A DNA stretch of 64,000 bases from an uncultured Pelagibacteraceae bacterium (GTDB taxonomy: Bacteria > Pseudomonadota > Alphaproteobacteria > Pelagibacterales > Pelagibacteraceae): the NCBI GenBank assembly GCA_902587755.1, contig CACIMN010000004.1, positions 1 to 64,000 on the forward strand, in the 5' to 3' direction. Below are positions 37,008-45,680 of this stretch, one piece after another. Positions within the stretch are counted from its first letter, which is position 1, and each line of letters begins with the position of its first letter. The notes below the pieces were generated by a model, which worked only from the letters and a program-made list of their open reading frames with translations, had not been told where the DNA came from and made no database searches. The translations under genes were made by a program, and so were the position numbers.

Positions 37008-37427
37008 TTATTCTCCAATAAAATGATGAATTATAGTTCTTTTTTGTGCCTCTAATCTGTGTTCAAATAAATATATGCCCTGCCAAGTTCCAAGCAACAA
37101 TTCACTATCTTTCACACTTAGAGAAATTTGATTATTTGTTAATGCAGATTTAATATGTGCAGGCATATCATCTTTTCCCTCCGTAGTATGAACATATAGT
37201 TTGTTATCCATAGGAGCTAATTTATCAAAATAATTTATTAAATCTTTTTGTACATCTGGATCTGCATTTTCTTGAACAATTAATGAGGCGCTTGTGTGCT
37301 GAATACTTAAATTAAGAATACCATTTTTAAAGTTATTTTGACCAATCCAATGAATTGTATCATTAGTAAATTCATATAACTTTTGACCATTGGTCTTAAT
37401 TTGAAGATTGTAAAATTCTTGTTTCAT
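37008..37427 (-). CDS. YjbQ family protein (secondary thiamine-phosphate synthase type)
   Basis: A 139-residue YjbQ/UPF0047 protein. Hallmarks are LSIQHTSASLIVQENADPDV near 45-64, HTTEGKDDMPAHIK near 85-98 and LGTWQGIYLFEHR near the end. The conserved histidines form a metal-binding site; weak thiamine-phosphate synthase activity is known for the family, but the natural role is unclear. It is coupled to zapE by TAATG at 37427. Confidence 0.92.
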   Translation of the reverse strand: MKQEFYNLQIKTNGQKLYEFTNDTIHWIGQNNFKNGILNLSIQHTSASLIVQENADPDVQKDLINYFDKLAPMDNKLYVHTTEGKDDMPAHIKSALTNNQISLSVKDSELLLGTWQGIYLFEHRLEAQKRTIIHHFIGE

Positions 37428-38482
37428 TAATTATACTCGTTCGATGTAAGCTCATACAAACGACTAATAGTTCGTTTAAATGGTTTTTCTAATAATCTTG
37501 AAGAGGTAAATTGATCTAAATTTATATCAGCTGTAACTGCTAATGAAATATTTTTATCATAAATTACATCTAACAAAGTGATAAAACGTTGTTGTTGATT
37601 TGAATTTACATCATTAAACTGAGGTATTTGATCTATTACCATAAATTTACAGTTTTTAACTATTTCTAAATAATCTTCAGCTCCTAAATTTTGATCACAA
37701 AGTTGATTAAAGTCACATCTAACAATTCCCTCATAAAAGTTTTCTATTTTAAATTCTCTTCCCTTTACATTTATTTTTATTGAAGATTGTTTTTTATCCT
37801 TTGTTATAGTTCTAAAAAATTTATTAATCTTAAAATTGGTTTCTTGATTAAGTGGAAAAAAATATCTTTGTTTTTGATTATCATTAGATTTTCTATAATC
37901 ATCCTCAATTTTTAATTCATACTCGATGGACTGATCTTCCATTATTTTTATAAAAGGTATAAATTGTTCACGTTGAAGACCATCTTTATAAAGTTCAGAA
38001 ATTTTAGTATTTGAAGTAAGAATAATTTTAATATCTTCTTTAAAAATTTGTTCAAATAGTTTTCCTAAAATCATTGCATCAACAATATTTGTTACTTGGA
38101 ACTCATCAAAATAAACTAATGAAGCTTTTGATTTTAAATTTTTGACAAATTGATTGATTACATTTTCTTCTTTTTTTTCTTTTTGCTCATGGACAAAATC
38201 ATGAAACCCTAACATAAATTCATTAAAATGCTTTTTTAATTTTTTTTCTTCAAGATAATCATAAAAGAAGTTTAAAATCATTGTTTTACCAACCCCCACA
38301 CCACCATATAAATAAAATCCTTTTTTAGTTTTTTGTTTAGAAAATAATTTTGAAAAAAATGATTTGTAATTACTATCATGGTAATCCTCTAATTTTTTAA
38401 TAACTTTGATTTGATTAGGATTAACTTCTAAATTTTGATTTTCACAATAAGATATGAATTCTTTTTCAAATTTTTTTGGCAT
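37427..38482 (-). CDS. zapE: ZapE/AFG1-like AAA ATPase
   Basis: A 351-residue AFG1-family ATPase with Walker A YGGVGVGKT at about 59-67 and Walker B LVYFDEFQVT at 122-131. ZapE acts at the Z-ring of dividing cells, and mitochondrial AFG1 relatives aid turnover of membrane proteins. The ATG at 38482 overlaps the upstream stop (TGATG); a TTG one codon earlier is in frame but unnecessary. In many alphaproteobacteria it precedes mdh/sucCD; here it sits with a cupin gene and bamB. Confidence 0.9.
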   Translation of the reverse strand: MPKKFEKEFISYCENQNLEVNPNQIKVIKKLEDYHDSNYKSFFSKLFSKQKTKKGFYLYGGVGVGKTMILNFFYDYLEEKKLKKHFNEFMLGFHDFVHEQKEKKEENVINQFVKNLKSKASLVYFDEFQVTNIVDAMILGKLFEQIFKEDIKIILTSNTKISELYKDGLQREQFIPFIKIMEDQSIEYELKIEDDYRKSNDNQKQRYFFPLNQETNFKINKFFRTITKDKKQSSIKINVKGREFKIENFYEGIVRCDFNQLCDQNLGAEDYLEIVKNCKFMVIDQIPQFNDVNSNQQQRFITLLDVIYDKNISLAVTADINLDQFTSSRLLEKPFKRTISRLYELTSNEYN

Positions 38483-38913
38483 CAATTTTTTTTAGTTTTA
38501 AAGTCAATACCATACTCTGATCTTGGTCCTTTCCTTAAACCAAATGGACCTGAGATAAATAAAGTTAATGGTTTGGTTCCTGGTTCCAAATCTACTCGAT
38601 GTAAATTATTTGCTGATCTAAAACCAATATACCCTGGTGGACGCCAAAACTTGCCAGTGCTTAATGTTTCCCAATAACCGCCTCTTAAAATTATAGTGAT
38701 ATAAGGAAATGTGTGATTATGAACTCCTTCTCCATGATCATCTGCTAGCATCTCATGAATTAATATATTGAATGGAAACCATTTAGGTCGATACCTCATC
38801 AAAACATAGTAACGGTTCATCCAAGGCTTTGCCTCTTTAAAATTTGGATGTGAAGGTCCTCTATCTAATACAACTTTTTTTCTTCCAATTTTTTCTAAAA
38901 ATTTTAAGAACAT
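38482..38913 (-). CDS. Cupin-fold protein, 143 residues
   Basis: A 143-residue single-domain protein with a cupin metal-site pattern: HGEGVHNHTFPYITIILRGG with histidines 60, 65 and 67, and LHRVDLEPG with His105. Cupins of this size bind a metal and act as small dioxygenases, isomerases or sensors. I cannot name its substrate. It sits 2 bases after bamB and overlaps zapE, within a tightly packed operon. Confidence 0.75.
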   Translation of the reverse strand: MFLKFLEKIGRKKVVLDRGPSHPNFKEAKPWMNRYYVLMRYRPKWFPFNILIHEMLADDHGEGVHNHTFPYITIILRGGYWETLSTGKFWRPPGYIGFRSANNLHRVDLEPGTKPLTLFISGPFGLRKGPRSEYGIDFKTKKN

Positions 38914-38915
38914 GT

Positions 38916-40214
38916 TTAGTTATATTGTACAATTGAACCATTCCTTACTACATATAAATTGTTATTAAATATAAACGGTTCAGATACTAATCCACCAGAA
39001 ACTTTTTCAATTTTTATTATTTTTCCATCCTCAATCCCGACTATAATCATCTGACCATCTGAGTTGGTTAAAAATAAATTTTTGTCTCCAATTACAAAAC
39101 CAATTGGATAAATATTTTTTCTTTTTTTATCTTTGTAATTCAGAAATAGATCTGTAATTCGAACTATATTGCCTTTATTTTTGTCAATTAAATATAAATA
39201 ACCTTCATTAGAAATTGTAAAAATTAGGTTTTCAACCAATATAGGTTTTATATTTGAATTAACTTCATTTATCCAGTTAGTAGTTCCTGTTTTTATATCA
39301 ATTGAATAAAACTGATTTTTATTGTTTGAAAAAAATACGGAATTTCCATCTGATACTAGTTTAGAAGTCTTAAAATTATAAGTTTCATTTATAATTGAGC
39401 TGCTCTGTGTAGGTAGTTGCCATGCAATTAAACCAGATTCAATATTTACAGCTGTAATATCTCCAATGGAATTGTTAAATATAACGTTATCATTTACAAT
39501 AATTAAAGAATATTTAGTATTTGAAATTGTAAATGAGTCTTCTGTTTGTAAGTTCCAACATTCAGAGCCATCTTTAATTTTGTAACATCTCAGTGTATTT
39601 TTATAATCGACAACAAATATTTTGTCTTTATACTTTTTAATACTTGAATTGAATGGATACTCATTATTTTTTGACCAATTTAATTTTCCATTACTAATAT
39701 TTAAGGAATAATATTTTGCTATACTATCAACAACTAAAAGATTTTGACCATCTACTAAAAAATTAAGCTTTGGTTTTAATTTTTTTTCAGCTTTTGAATA
39801 ATGATTTTTTTTCCAAATAACTTTATGATTATTATCGTACCTTATAATTGAACCTTTTTTATCAAAAAATATTATTCCATTTTTTAAAAAAGTCGGCTCA
39901 AAATTAAATTGATTAATTTCATCTAATTTTGAAAATTTAAAGCTACCAATCTTTTTTAATTGACCTTTATAATTTTGTAAACCTAAGTCATTTTGGTTAT
40001 CATTTTTTTTATTCTTTATTTTTATTGAAGATAGATCTAATTTTAAATTTTGATTAAATTCTTTAACAGTTGCTTGATCTTCTACAAAAACTTTTGTTGT
40101 TTTTTTATCTGTTTCTAATTTATTTTTTTTGTCTTTCCAAATTCTAGAGTTTTCGTTTAATGAACAGTTATTAAAAAAAAATAAAACAATTATAGTAAAA
40201 ATTAATCTACTCAC
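38916..40214 (-). CDS. bamB: BamB-like outer-membrane assembly lipoprotein (PQQ-type beta-propeller)
   Basis: A 432-residue protein with a lipoprotein signal (FTIIVLFFFNNC, lipid cysteine at about 17) followed by a low-complexity, lysine-rich linker and a beta-propeller built of PQQ-like blades, for example NISNGKLNW, NIESGLIAWQL and DIKTGTTNWI. BamB helps the BAM complex insert outer-membrane proteins. It is preceded by a YfgM-like gene, the same order as in other proteobacteria, but der, which often follows, is not here. The start is GTG at 40214, overlapping the upstream stop by 8 bases. Confidence 0.85.
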   Translation of the reverse strand: MSRLIFTIIVLFFFNNCSLNENSRIWKDKKNKLETDKKTTKVFVEDQATVKEFNQNLKLDLSSIKIKNKKNDNQNDLGLQNYKGQLKKIGSFKFSKLDEINQFNFEPTFLKNGIIFFDKKGSIIRYDNNHKVIWKKNHYSKAEKKLKPKLNFLVDGQNLLVVDSIAKYYSLNISNGKLNWSKNNEYPFNSSIKKYKDKIFVVDYKNTLRCYKIKDGSECWNLQTEDSFTISNTKYSLIIVNDNVIFNNSIGDITAVNIESGLIAWQLPTQSSSIINETYNFKTSKLVSDGNSVFFSNNKNQFYSIDIKTGTTNWINEVNSNIKPILVENLIFTISNEGYLYLIDKNKGNIVRITDLFLNYKDKKRKNIYPIGFVIGDKNLFLTNSDGQMIIVGIEDGKIIKIEKVSGGLVSEPFIFNNNLYVVRNGSIVQYN

Positions 40215-40851
40215 TCAAGTCTCTGTTCAATCTTTTTTCTGCTTGAAGCCTTATATCTGGATTTGAATTATCTAAAGCTATTATTTGGTTGAAAAATTCT
40301 TTAGCTTTTTGTTTTTGATTGTTTGCATAAAAATATTCTGCCATCAGATATAGAGAATGAGATTTCCAGACACTTTTTGAATTAATAAGTGGATTTAATA
40401 TTTTTAAAAGATCACTTTCTTGAGCATTATCGGAGTTGTATAGTGCCTTCTTATAAATAATTAAGTTAGTAATCTCATCATCTAATGAAGTATCCTTTAT
40501 CAATGTATCAAATAAAGAATTTACTTTAGCCTGATCACTTAGAAGATTATTATCAATTATAAAATAAAGTGATAGGGGTGAATAAGTTGGGTCTTTCTTG
40601 TTAACTATTTCGATTAAATTATTTTTGGTCTTTTCTTTTGTTTTCTCTGAGTAATCTATTGTTATTGAGTTGAATTTATCTGATATTTCTTTTTTTTTTC
40701 CTATTAAATACTTATCGTAACTAAAAACACCTATTATAATAACAATTATAACAATTATCCCTAATATTAATTTATTTTTATTATTTATAAAAAAATTTTT
40801 AATTTTTTCGTTTCTAGTATTTGCATTTATAATAGATAAATCTTCGTCCAT
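40207..40851 (-). CDS. YfgM-like membrane-anchored TPR protein
   Basis: A 214-residue protein with an N-terminal cytoplasmic part, one membrane helix at about 29-45 (LILGIIVIIVIIIGVFSY) and a C-terminal TPR-like domain (residues about 70-210, for example YLMAEYFYANNQKQKAKEFF). This matches YfgM/DUF2133 proteins, which associate with the Sec translocon and periplasmic chaperones. Its location directly before bamB supports the call. It follows acnA by 2 bases. Confidence 0.82.
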   Translation of the reverse strand: MDEDLSIINANTRNEKIKNFFINNKNKLILGIIVIIVIIIGVFSYDKYLIGKKKEISDKFNSITIDYSEKTKEKTKNNLIEIVNKKDPTYSPLSLYFIIDNNLLSDQAKVNSLFDTLIKDTSLDDEITNLIIYKKALYNSDNAQESDLLKILNPLINSKSVWKSHSLYLMAEYFYANNQKQKAKEFFNQIIALDNSNPDIRLQAEKRLNRDLSE

Positions 40852-40853
40852 AA

Positions 40854-43523
40854 CTAAATCATATTTCTTAAAACGTATTGGAGAATACCACCATTCTTAT
40901 AATACTCTAATTCATTTTTTGTATCAATTCTGCATAAAGATTTAATTATCTTTATTTCGCCTGACACATATTTAATTTCTACCTTTACCTCGTCAGAAGG
41001 ATTAATGCCCTTCTCTAAATCAATAATGCTAATCAACTCAGAGCCAATTAATTTGAGATTTTTTCTATTAACATCATTAATGAACTGTAAAGGTAATATT
41101 CCCATTCCAATTAAATTAGATCTGTGAATTCTTTCAAAGCTCTCTGCAATAACTGCTTTTATCCCTAATAATTTTGTGCCTTTGGCGGCCCAATCTCTAG
41201 AAGATCCAGTTCCATATTCTTTTCCACCGATTACAACTAAATCGGTACCTCTTTTTTTATATTCAACCACGGCATCGTAAATAGGAAGAACTTTTTCTTC
41301 TGGATATAACTTTGTAAAACCGCCTTCTGTACCAGGCGCCATCTCATTTCTGATTCTTATATTTGCAAAAGTTCCTCTCATCATAACCTCATGATTTCCT
41401 CTTCTTGAACCGTAAGAGTTAAAATCTTTTGGCAAAATCTGATGTTCCATAAAATATTCACCGGTTGGACTATCTTTTTGAATACTGCCAGCTGGTGATA
41501 TATGGTCTGTTGTTACCATGTCCCCTAAAATTAACAATGGTCTTGCATCCTTTATTTCTTTAAATCCTTCTGGTTCATCAGAAAGAGAGTCAAAGAATGG
41601 AGGTTTTTTTACATATGTTGAACCCTCATCCCAATTGTAGATGCTGCTTTTATCGGTTTTAATTTTTTGCCATTGAGTTGGGCCCTCGGATACATTTGAA
41701 TATCTTTGTATAAACATCTCTGCATTAAGTGAGTCTTTTAAAGTTTCTTCTATCTCTTTATTGGAAGGCCAAATATCCTTTAAAAATACTTTTTTACCAT
41801 CTTTATCTTTTCCTAGTGGATCTTTGTATAAATCAACTTCCATATGTCCAGCTAATGCATATGCAACAACTAGTGGAGGTGAAGCTAGATAGTTTGCTTT
41901 TATATATGGTGAAATTCTTCCCTCGAAATTTCTATTTCCTGATAAAACTGAAACTGCATAAATATTTTCTTTTTGGATAGCCTCTACAATATTATCTGGT
42001 AGTGGTCCTGAATTTCCAATACAAGTAGTGCATCCGTAGCCAACTAGATTAAATCCTAATTGATCCAAATATGTATTTAGTCCAGCCTTTTCTAAATAAT
42101 CAGTCACTACTTGAGATCCAGGTGCTAAAGAAGTTTTTACCCAAGGTTTTACTTGTAAACCTTTTTCAACTGCCTTTTTTGCCAAAAGTCCTGCTCCAAT
42201 CAAAACATTTGGATTTGAAGTATTTGTGCACGAAGTAATTGCAGCAATTAATATAGAACCATCTTTAATGTCGTAGTCTGTATTAGCTACTTTTGAAACA
42301 GATTTTTCATTTTTGCTTGTATCTTCCTTTAATACTTTTTTAAAAGAATTTGATGCATCAGTTAAAAGTACTTTGTCTTGAGGTCTTTTGGGACCTGAAA
42401 TAGTTGGAACAACTGTAGACATATCTAAAGATATAATGTCACTAAATTCTAAATCACTACTTGCCCATAATCCTTGTTCCTTAGCGTAATTCTCAACTAT
42501 ATTTACAGTATGCTGATCTCTTCCTGAAAATTTTAAATATTTCAAAGTTTCTTCATCAATAGGAAAGAACCCACATGTAGCACCGTATTCTGGTGCCATG
42601 TTCGCAATTGTAGCTCTATCAGCAAGTGTTAAATTTTTTAAACCTTCTCCATAAAACTCAACAAACTTTCCAACAACTCCTTTATCTCTTAACATTTTAA
42701 CAACAGTTAAAACTAAGTCAGTTGCTGTAGTTCCTTCAGGCATTTTATTTTTTATCTCAAAACCAATAACTTCAGGTATTAACATTGATATTGGTTGCCC
42801 AAGCATTCCTGCTTCAGCTTCAATTCCACCAACTCCCCACCCTAAGACAGATAATCCATTTACCATCGTAGTGTGGCTATCGGTTCCAACTAAAGTATCA
42901 GGAAACAAATAATTGTCTCCTTTGAATTCTTCTGACCACACTACCTTTGATAAATACTCTAGATTTACCTGATGACAAATTCCTGTACCAGGTGGTACGA
43001 TCCTAAAATTATTAAAAGCTTGTTGTCCCCATTTCAAAAAAGAATACCTTTCTCCATTTCTTTCAAATTCAATATCTACATTTTTTTCAAATGAATCAGC
43101 TTTAGCAGACTGATCTACCTGAACTGAATGGTCAATTACAAGATCTACTGCCGATAAAGGATTTATAGAATTAGGATCTTTATTTTTTTCTTTTACAGCT
43201 TCTCTCATAGCAGCAAGATCAGCAACTGCTGGGATACCAGTGTAATCCTGAAGGAGTACTCTAGCCGGTCTATAAGCAATTTCAGTTTTAGATTTTTTTA
43301 TTTTTAACCAATTTTTTACAGCTTCTATTTGAGACTTTGTAACGCTCAAGTCATCTTCATATCTCAATAAATTTTCTAATAAAACTTTGAGAGATTTAGG
43401 AAGTTTACTTATACCATTTAGACCATTTTTTTCAGCTTCAGTTAAAGAGTAATATTTAAAATCCTTACCATCTATTGAAATTTTTTTAAGTGAATTATAA
43501 GAATTTTTGTTTCCTGGTTTCAT
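40854..43523 (-). CDS. acnA: Aconitate hydratase A
   Basis: An 889-residue aconitase of the AcnA/IRP type with normal length. The [4Fe-4S] cysteines appear in ITSCTNTSNP and GYGCTTCIGNSGPLP. The substrate motifs DSHTTMVNG and the C-terminal swivel domain with YGTGSSRDWAAKG are complete. It interconverts citrate and isocitrate in the TCA cycle. It begins 1 base after the LysE gene stop and sits upstream of the YfgM-BamB set, an arrangement driven by compaction rather than pathway. Confidence 0.97.
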   Translation of the reverse strand: MKPGNKNSYNSLKKISIDGKDFKYYSLTEAEKNGLNGISKLPKSLKVLLENLLRYEDDLSVTKSQIEAVKNWLKIKKSKTEIAYRPARVLLQDYTGIPAVADLAAMREAVKEKNKDPNSINPLSAVDLVIDHSVQVDQSAKADSFEKNVDIEFERNGERYSFLKWGQQAFNNFRIVPPGTGICHQVNLEYLSKVVWSEEFKGDNYLFPDTLVGTDSHTTMVNGLSVLGWGVGGIEAEAGMLGQPISMLIPEVIGFEIKNKMPEGTTATDLVLTVVKMLRDKGVVGKFVEFYGEGLKNLTLADRATIANMAPEYGATCGFFPIDEETLKYLKFSGRDQHTVNIVENYAKEQGLWASSDLEFSDIISLDMSTVVPTISGPKRPQDKVLLTDASNSFKKVLKEDTSKNEKSVSKVANTDYDIKDGSILIAAITSCTNTSNPNVLIGAGLLAKKAVEKGLQVKPWVKTSLAPGSQVVTDYLEKAGLNTYLDQLGFNLVGYGCTTCIGNSGPLPDNIVEAIQKENIYAVSVLSGNRNFEGRISPYIKANYLASPPLVVAYALAGHMEVDLYKDPLGKDKDGKKVFLKDIWPSNKEIEETLKDSLNAEMFIQRYSNVSEGPTQWQKIKTDKSSIYNWDEGSTYVKKPPFFDSLSDEPEGFKEIKDARPLLILGDMVTTDHISPAGSIQKDSPTGEYFMEHQILPKDFNSYGSRRGNHEVMMRGTFANIRIRNEMAPGTEGGFTKLYPEEKVLPIYDAVVEYKKRGTDLVVIGGKEYGTGSSRDWAAKGTKLLGIKAVIAESFERIHRSNLIGMGILPLQFINDVNRKNLKLIGSELISIIDLEKGINPSDEVKVEIKYVSGEIKIIKSLCRIDTKNELEYYKNGGILQYVLRNMI

Positions 43524-43524
43524 G

Positions 43525-44118
43525 TTATAAATAAAAAGTTAATATGCTTAATAAAAGAAGCAGTGACATAACATAATTAAAATAATTAATAAATTTCTGA
43601 TTTGTCGCGAATTTCCTAAAGAATTTACCTAGAAATGTCCATAATGTAATACTGGTTACTGAGACTAACAGGGCCAATATAACAATTTGAATCGTATGAC
43701 TAACAAAATTTTCTCCTACTTGAATGTAAGTTGATACAATTATAATTGAAGCAATTACGGCTTTTGGATTTAGAAACTGAAAAATAAATGTTTCTACAAA
43801 TTTTACTGGATTTTTATTTTTGTTTTCTTGATTTTTTGAACTAGAGAAAGATATTTTATATGCTAGATAAATTAAAAATAATGTTCCAAGATATTTTAAT
43901 ATTTCTTGAATTAGTGGATAAAGTTTAAAAACATTTATTAAACCTAAAGCTACACATAATAATAAAAAGGGGAAACCAAAAGTCACTCCAATGATGTGTG
44001 GAAGAGTTCTAGTAATACCAAAATTAAATCCAGAATAAAATGCTACAAAATTATTTGGCCCTGGAGAATAAGCGGCTACAATTCCAAACAATGTTATAGA
44101 TAAAATTTCTGGGTGCAT
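43525..44118 (-). CDS. LysE family amino-acid exporter
   Basis: A 197-residue membrane protein with about six helices and the LysE/RhtB signature SPGPNNFVAFYSGFNFG at about 19-35. Family members export lysine, homoserine, threonine or other amino acids. The substrate is unknown. It lies between csaA (2-base gap) and acnA (1-base gap). Confidence 0.9.
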   Translation of the reverse strand: MHPEILSITLFGIVAAYSPGPNNFVAFYSGFNFGITRTLPHIIGVTFGFPFLLLCVALGLINVFKLYPLIQEILKYLGTLFLIYLAYKISFSSSKNQENKNKNPVKFVETFIFQFLNPKAVIASIIIVSTYIQVGENFVSHTIQIVILALLVSVTSITLWTFLGKFFRKFATNQKFINYFNYVMSLLLLLSILTFYL

Positions 44119-44120
44119 TT

Positions 44121-44462
44121 TTATGCAACAGGTAAACCATTCTCAGATTTTTGAGATGGATGGACCAAAATTACTTTGCCCTCCTTGTCTATTGAGCCAA
44201 GAATAAGTACTTGAGAAACTACACCAGCTATATTTTTTTCTGGAAAATTACAAACACCTATTACTTGTTTTCCTTTAAGATTTTCTTCGTTATAATAATG
44301 AGTAATTTGGGCAGAAGATTGTCTAATTCCAATTTCTTTTCCAAAATCTACTTCAACAACTAAAGAAGGTTTTCTAGCCTTTTCATTTTTTTTTACAGAA
44401 ATAACTGTGCCGACTCTAATATCAACTTTGTCAAAAATATCATAGGTAATTTGTTCTTTCAT
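44121..44462 (-). CDS. csaA: CsaA-type tRNA-binding-domain protein
   Basis: A 113-residue single OB-fold protein of the CsaA family. Characteristic parts are FDKVDIRVGTVISVKKNEKARKP split over residues 10-32, IGIRQSSAQITHYY near 50-63 and GVCNFPEKNIAGVVSQVL near 75-92. CsaA was described as a secretion-linked chaperone and shares the fold of MetG C-terminal domains. Its start is 18 bases from the start-to-start boundary with the divergent argE-type gene, so its own promoter must lie inside argE. Confidence 0.92.
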   Translation of the reverse strand: MKEQITYDIFDKVDIRVGTVISVKKNEKARKPSLVVEVDFGKEIGIRQSSAQITHYYNEENLKGKQVIGVCNFPEKNIAGVVSQVLILGSIDKEGKVILVHPSQKSENGLPVA

Positions 44463-44478
44463 ATAATTAATATATAAT
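44451..44478 (+). promoter_or_regulatory. Promoter inside csaA that reads into argE
   Basis: TTGTTC (44451-44456) and a perfect TATAAT (44473-44478) are separated by 16 bases. Transcription would begin near 44485, leaving a leader of about 5 bases before the ATG at 44490. This makes argE transcription nearly leaderless and argues against the earlier ATG at 44481. Confidence 0.6.
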
Positions 44479-44489
44479 GTATGAAAATT

Positions 44490-45680
44490 ATGAGTACAGA
44501 AAATAATTCAGAGCTTTTATTCAAAAATTCAATAAAAATATTAACCGATCTAATTGGTTTTAAAACTATTTCAGGAGAAGACAATAATTCTCTAATTGAT
44601 TATTGTGATAACATTTTAAAAGATCTTGGTGCTAGCTCTTTTAGAACATTTGATGATGATAAAAAGAGAGTAAATCTATTTGCTACAATTAAGGCAAAAA
44701 ATACCAGTAATAAAAAACCAATAATTTTATCAGGACATACTGATGTTGTTCCTGTATCAAAAGGCTGGGCAACTGATCCCTTCCAAGCAACAATTAAGGA
44801 CAATAAACTTTTTGGACGAGGTTCATGTGATATGAAAGGTTTTATTGCATGTACTTTAGCTTTTGCTCCGATTTTTTCAAAGTCAAATTTGGATAGAGAT
44901 ATACATTTCTCATTTACTTTTGATGAAGAAACTGCATGTCAAGGAGCACCTATTCTAATTGAAGAATTAAAAAAAAGACACATCAAAGATGGAATTTGTA
45001 TTGTCGGTGAACCAACTAATATGAAAATTATCGATGCCCACAAAGGATGTTATGAATACACTACTTATTTTAAAGGTTTAGCTGGACATAGTTCAACACC
45101 CCATAAAGGCGTAAGTGCTGTTGAGTATGCCTCAAGATATGTTAATAAATTAATTGAATTGAGAGAAAAACTTAAAGAAAGATCACCCAAAGACTCTATA
45201 TTTGATCCTCCTCATTCTACTTTATCTATTGGAGGTATATTTGGTGGAATAGCTCATAACGTAATTGCAGATAAATGTCATGTTAATTGGGAGACAAGAC
45301 CAGTAGTAAAAGAGGATGCAGTTTTTCTTAACAAAGAGTTAGATAAATATGCAAATGAAGTTTTGTTACCTGAAATGAAAAAAGTTTTTCCTAATTCCTC
45401 AATAGAAAAAGAAATAATTGGAGAGATAGTTGGCTTTGATAGAGATGAAAACTCAGATGCATGTGAATTAATATCCAGCTTAACTGGAGACAATTCACGC
45501 CAAGTAGTTTCATTTGGAACTGAAGCAGGCTTATTTCAAGAAATAGGTATTAGTACAGTTGTTTGTGGTCCTGGCTCAATTGAACAAGCTCATAAAATTG
45601 ATGAATTTATTATTTTAGATGAACTAAAAAAATGTTTGAAACTTCTTGATGGTATAAAAGAAAAGTCTACTGTGAATTAA
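44490..45680 (+). CDS. argE: Acetylornithine deacetylase-type M20 peptidase
   Basis: A 396-residue M20 metallohydrolase with metal-site motifs SGHTDVVPV, GRGSCDMKGF and FTFDEETACQGAP, and the lid/dimerisation segment GLAGHSSTPHKGVSAVEYA. ArgE removes acetate from N-acetylornithine in arginine synthesis; relatives deacetylate or desuccinylate other N-acyl amino acids. I start it at ATG 44490, three codons after an in-frame ATG at 44481, because the promoter TATAAT is only 3 bases before 44481. The C-terminus overlaps the convergent aldehyde dehydrogenase gene by 4 bases. Confidence 0.88.
   Translation: MSTENNSELLFKNSIKILTDLIGFKTISGEDNNSLIDYCDNILKDLGASSFRTFDDDKKRVNLFATIKAKNTSNKKPIILSGHTDVVPVSKGWATDPFQATIKDNKLFGRGSCDMKGFIACTLAFAPIFSKSNLDRDIHFSFTFDEETACQGAPILIEELKKRHIKDGICIVGEPTNMKIIDAHKGCYEYTTYFKGLAGHSSTPHKGVSAVEYASRYVNKLIELREKLKERSPKDSIFDPPHSTLSIGGIFGGIAHNVIADKCHVNWETRPVVKEDAVFLNKELDKYANEVLLPEMKKVFPNSSIEKEIIGEIVGFDRDENSDACELISSLTGDNSRQVVSFGTEAGLFQEIGISTVVCGPGSIEQAHKIDEFIILDELKKCLKLLDGIKEKSTVN

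Noticed and set aside
40854..44118. A functional link between aconitase, LysE exporter and envelope genes
   Set aside because: Tight spacing is general in this genome and gives no evidence of a shared pathway.
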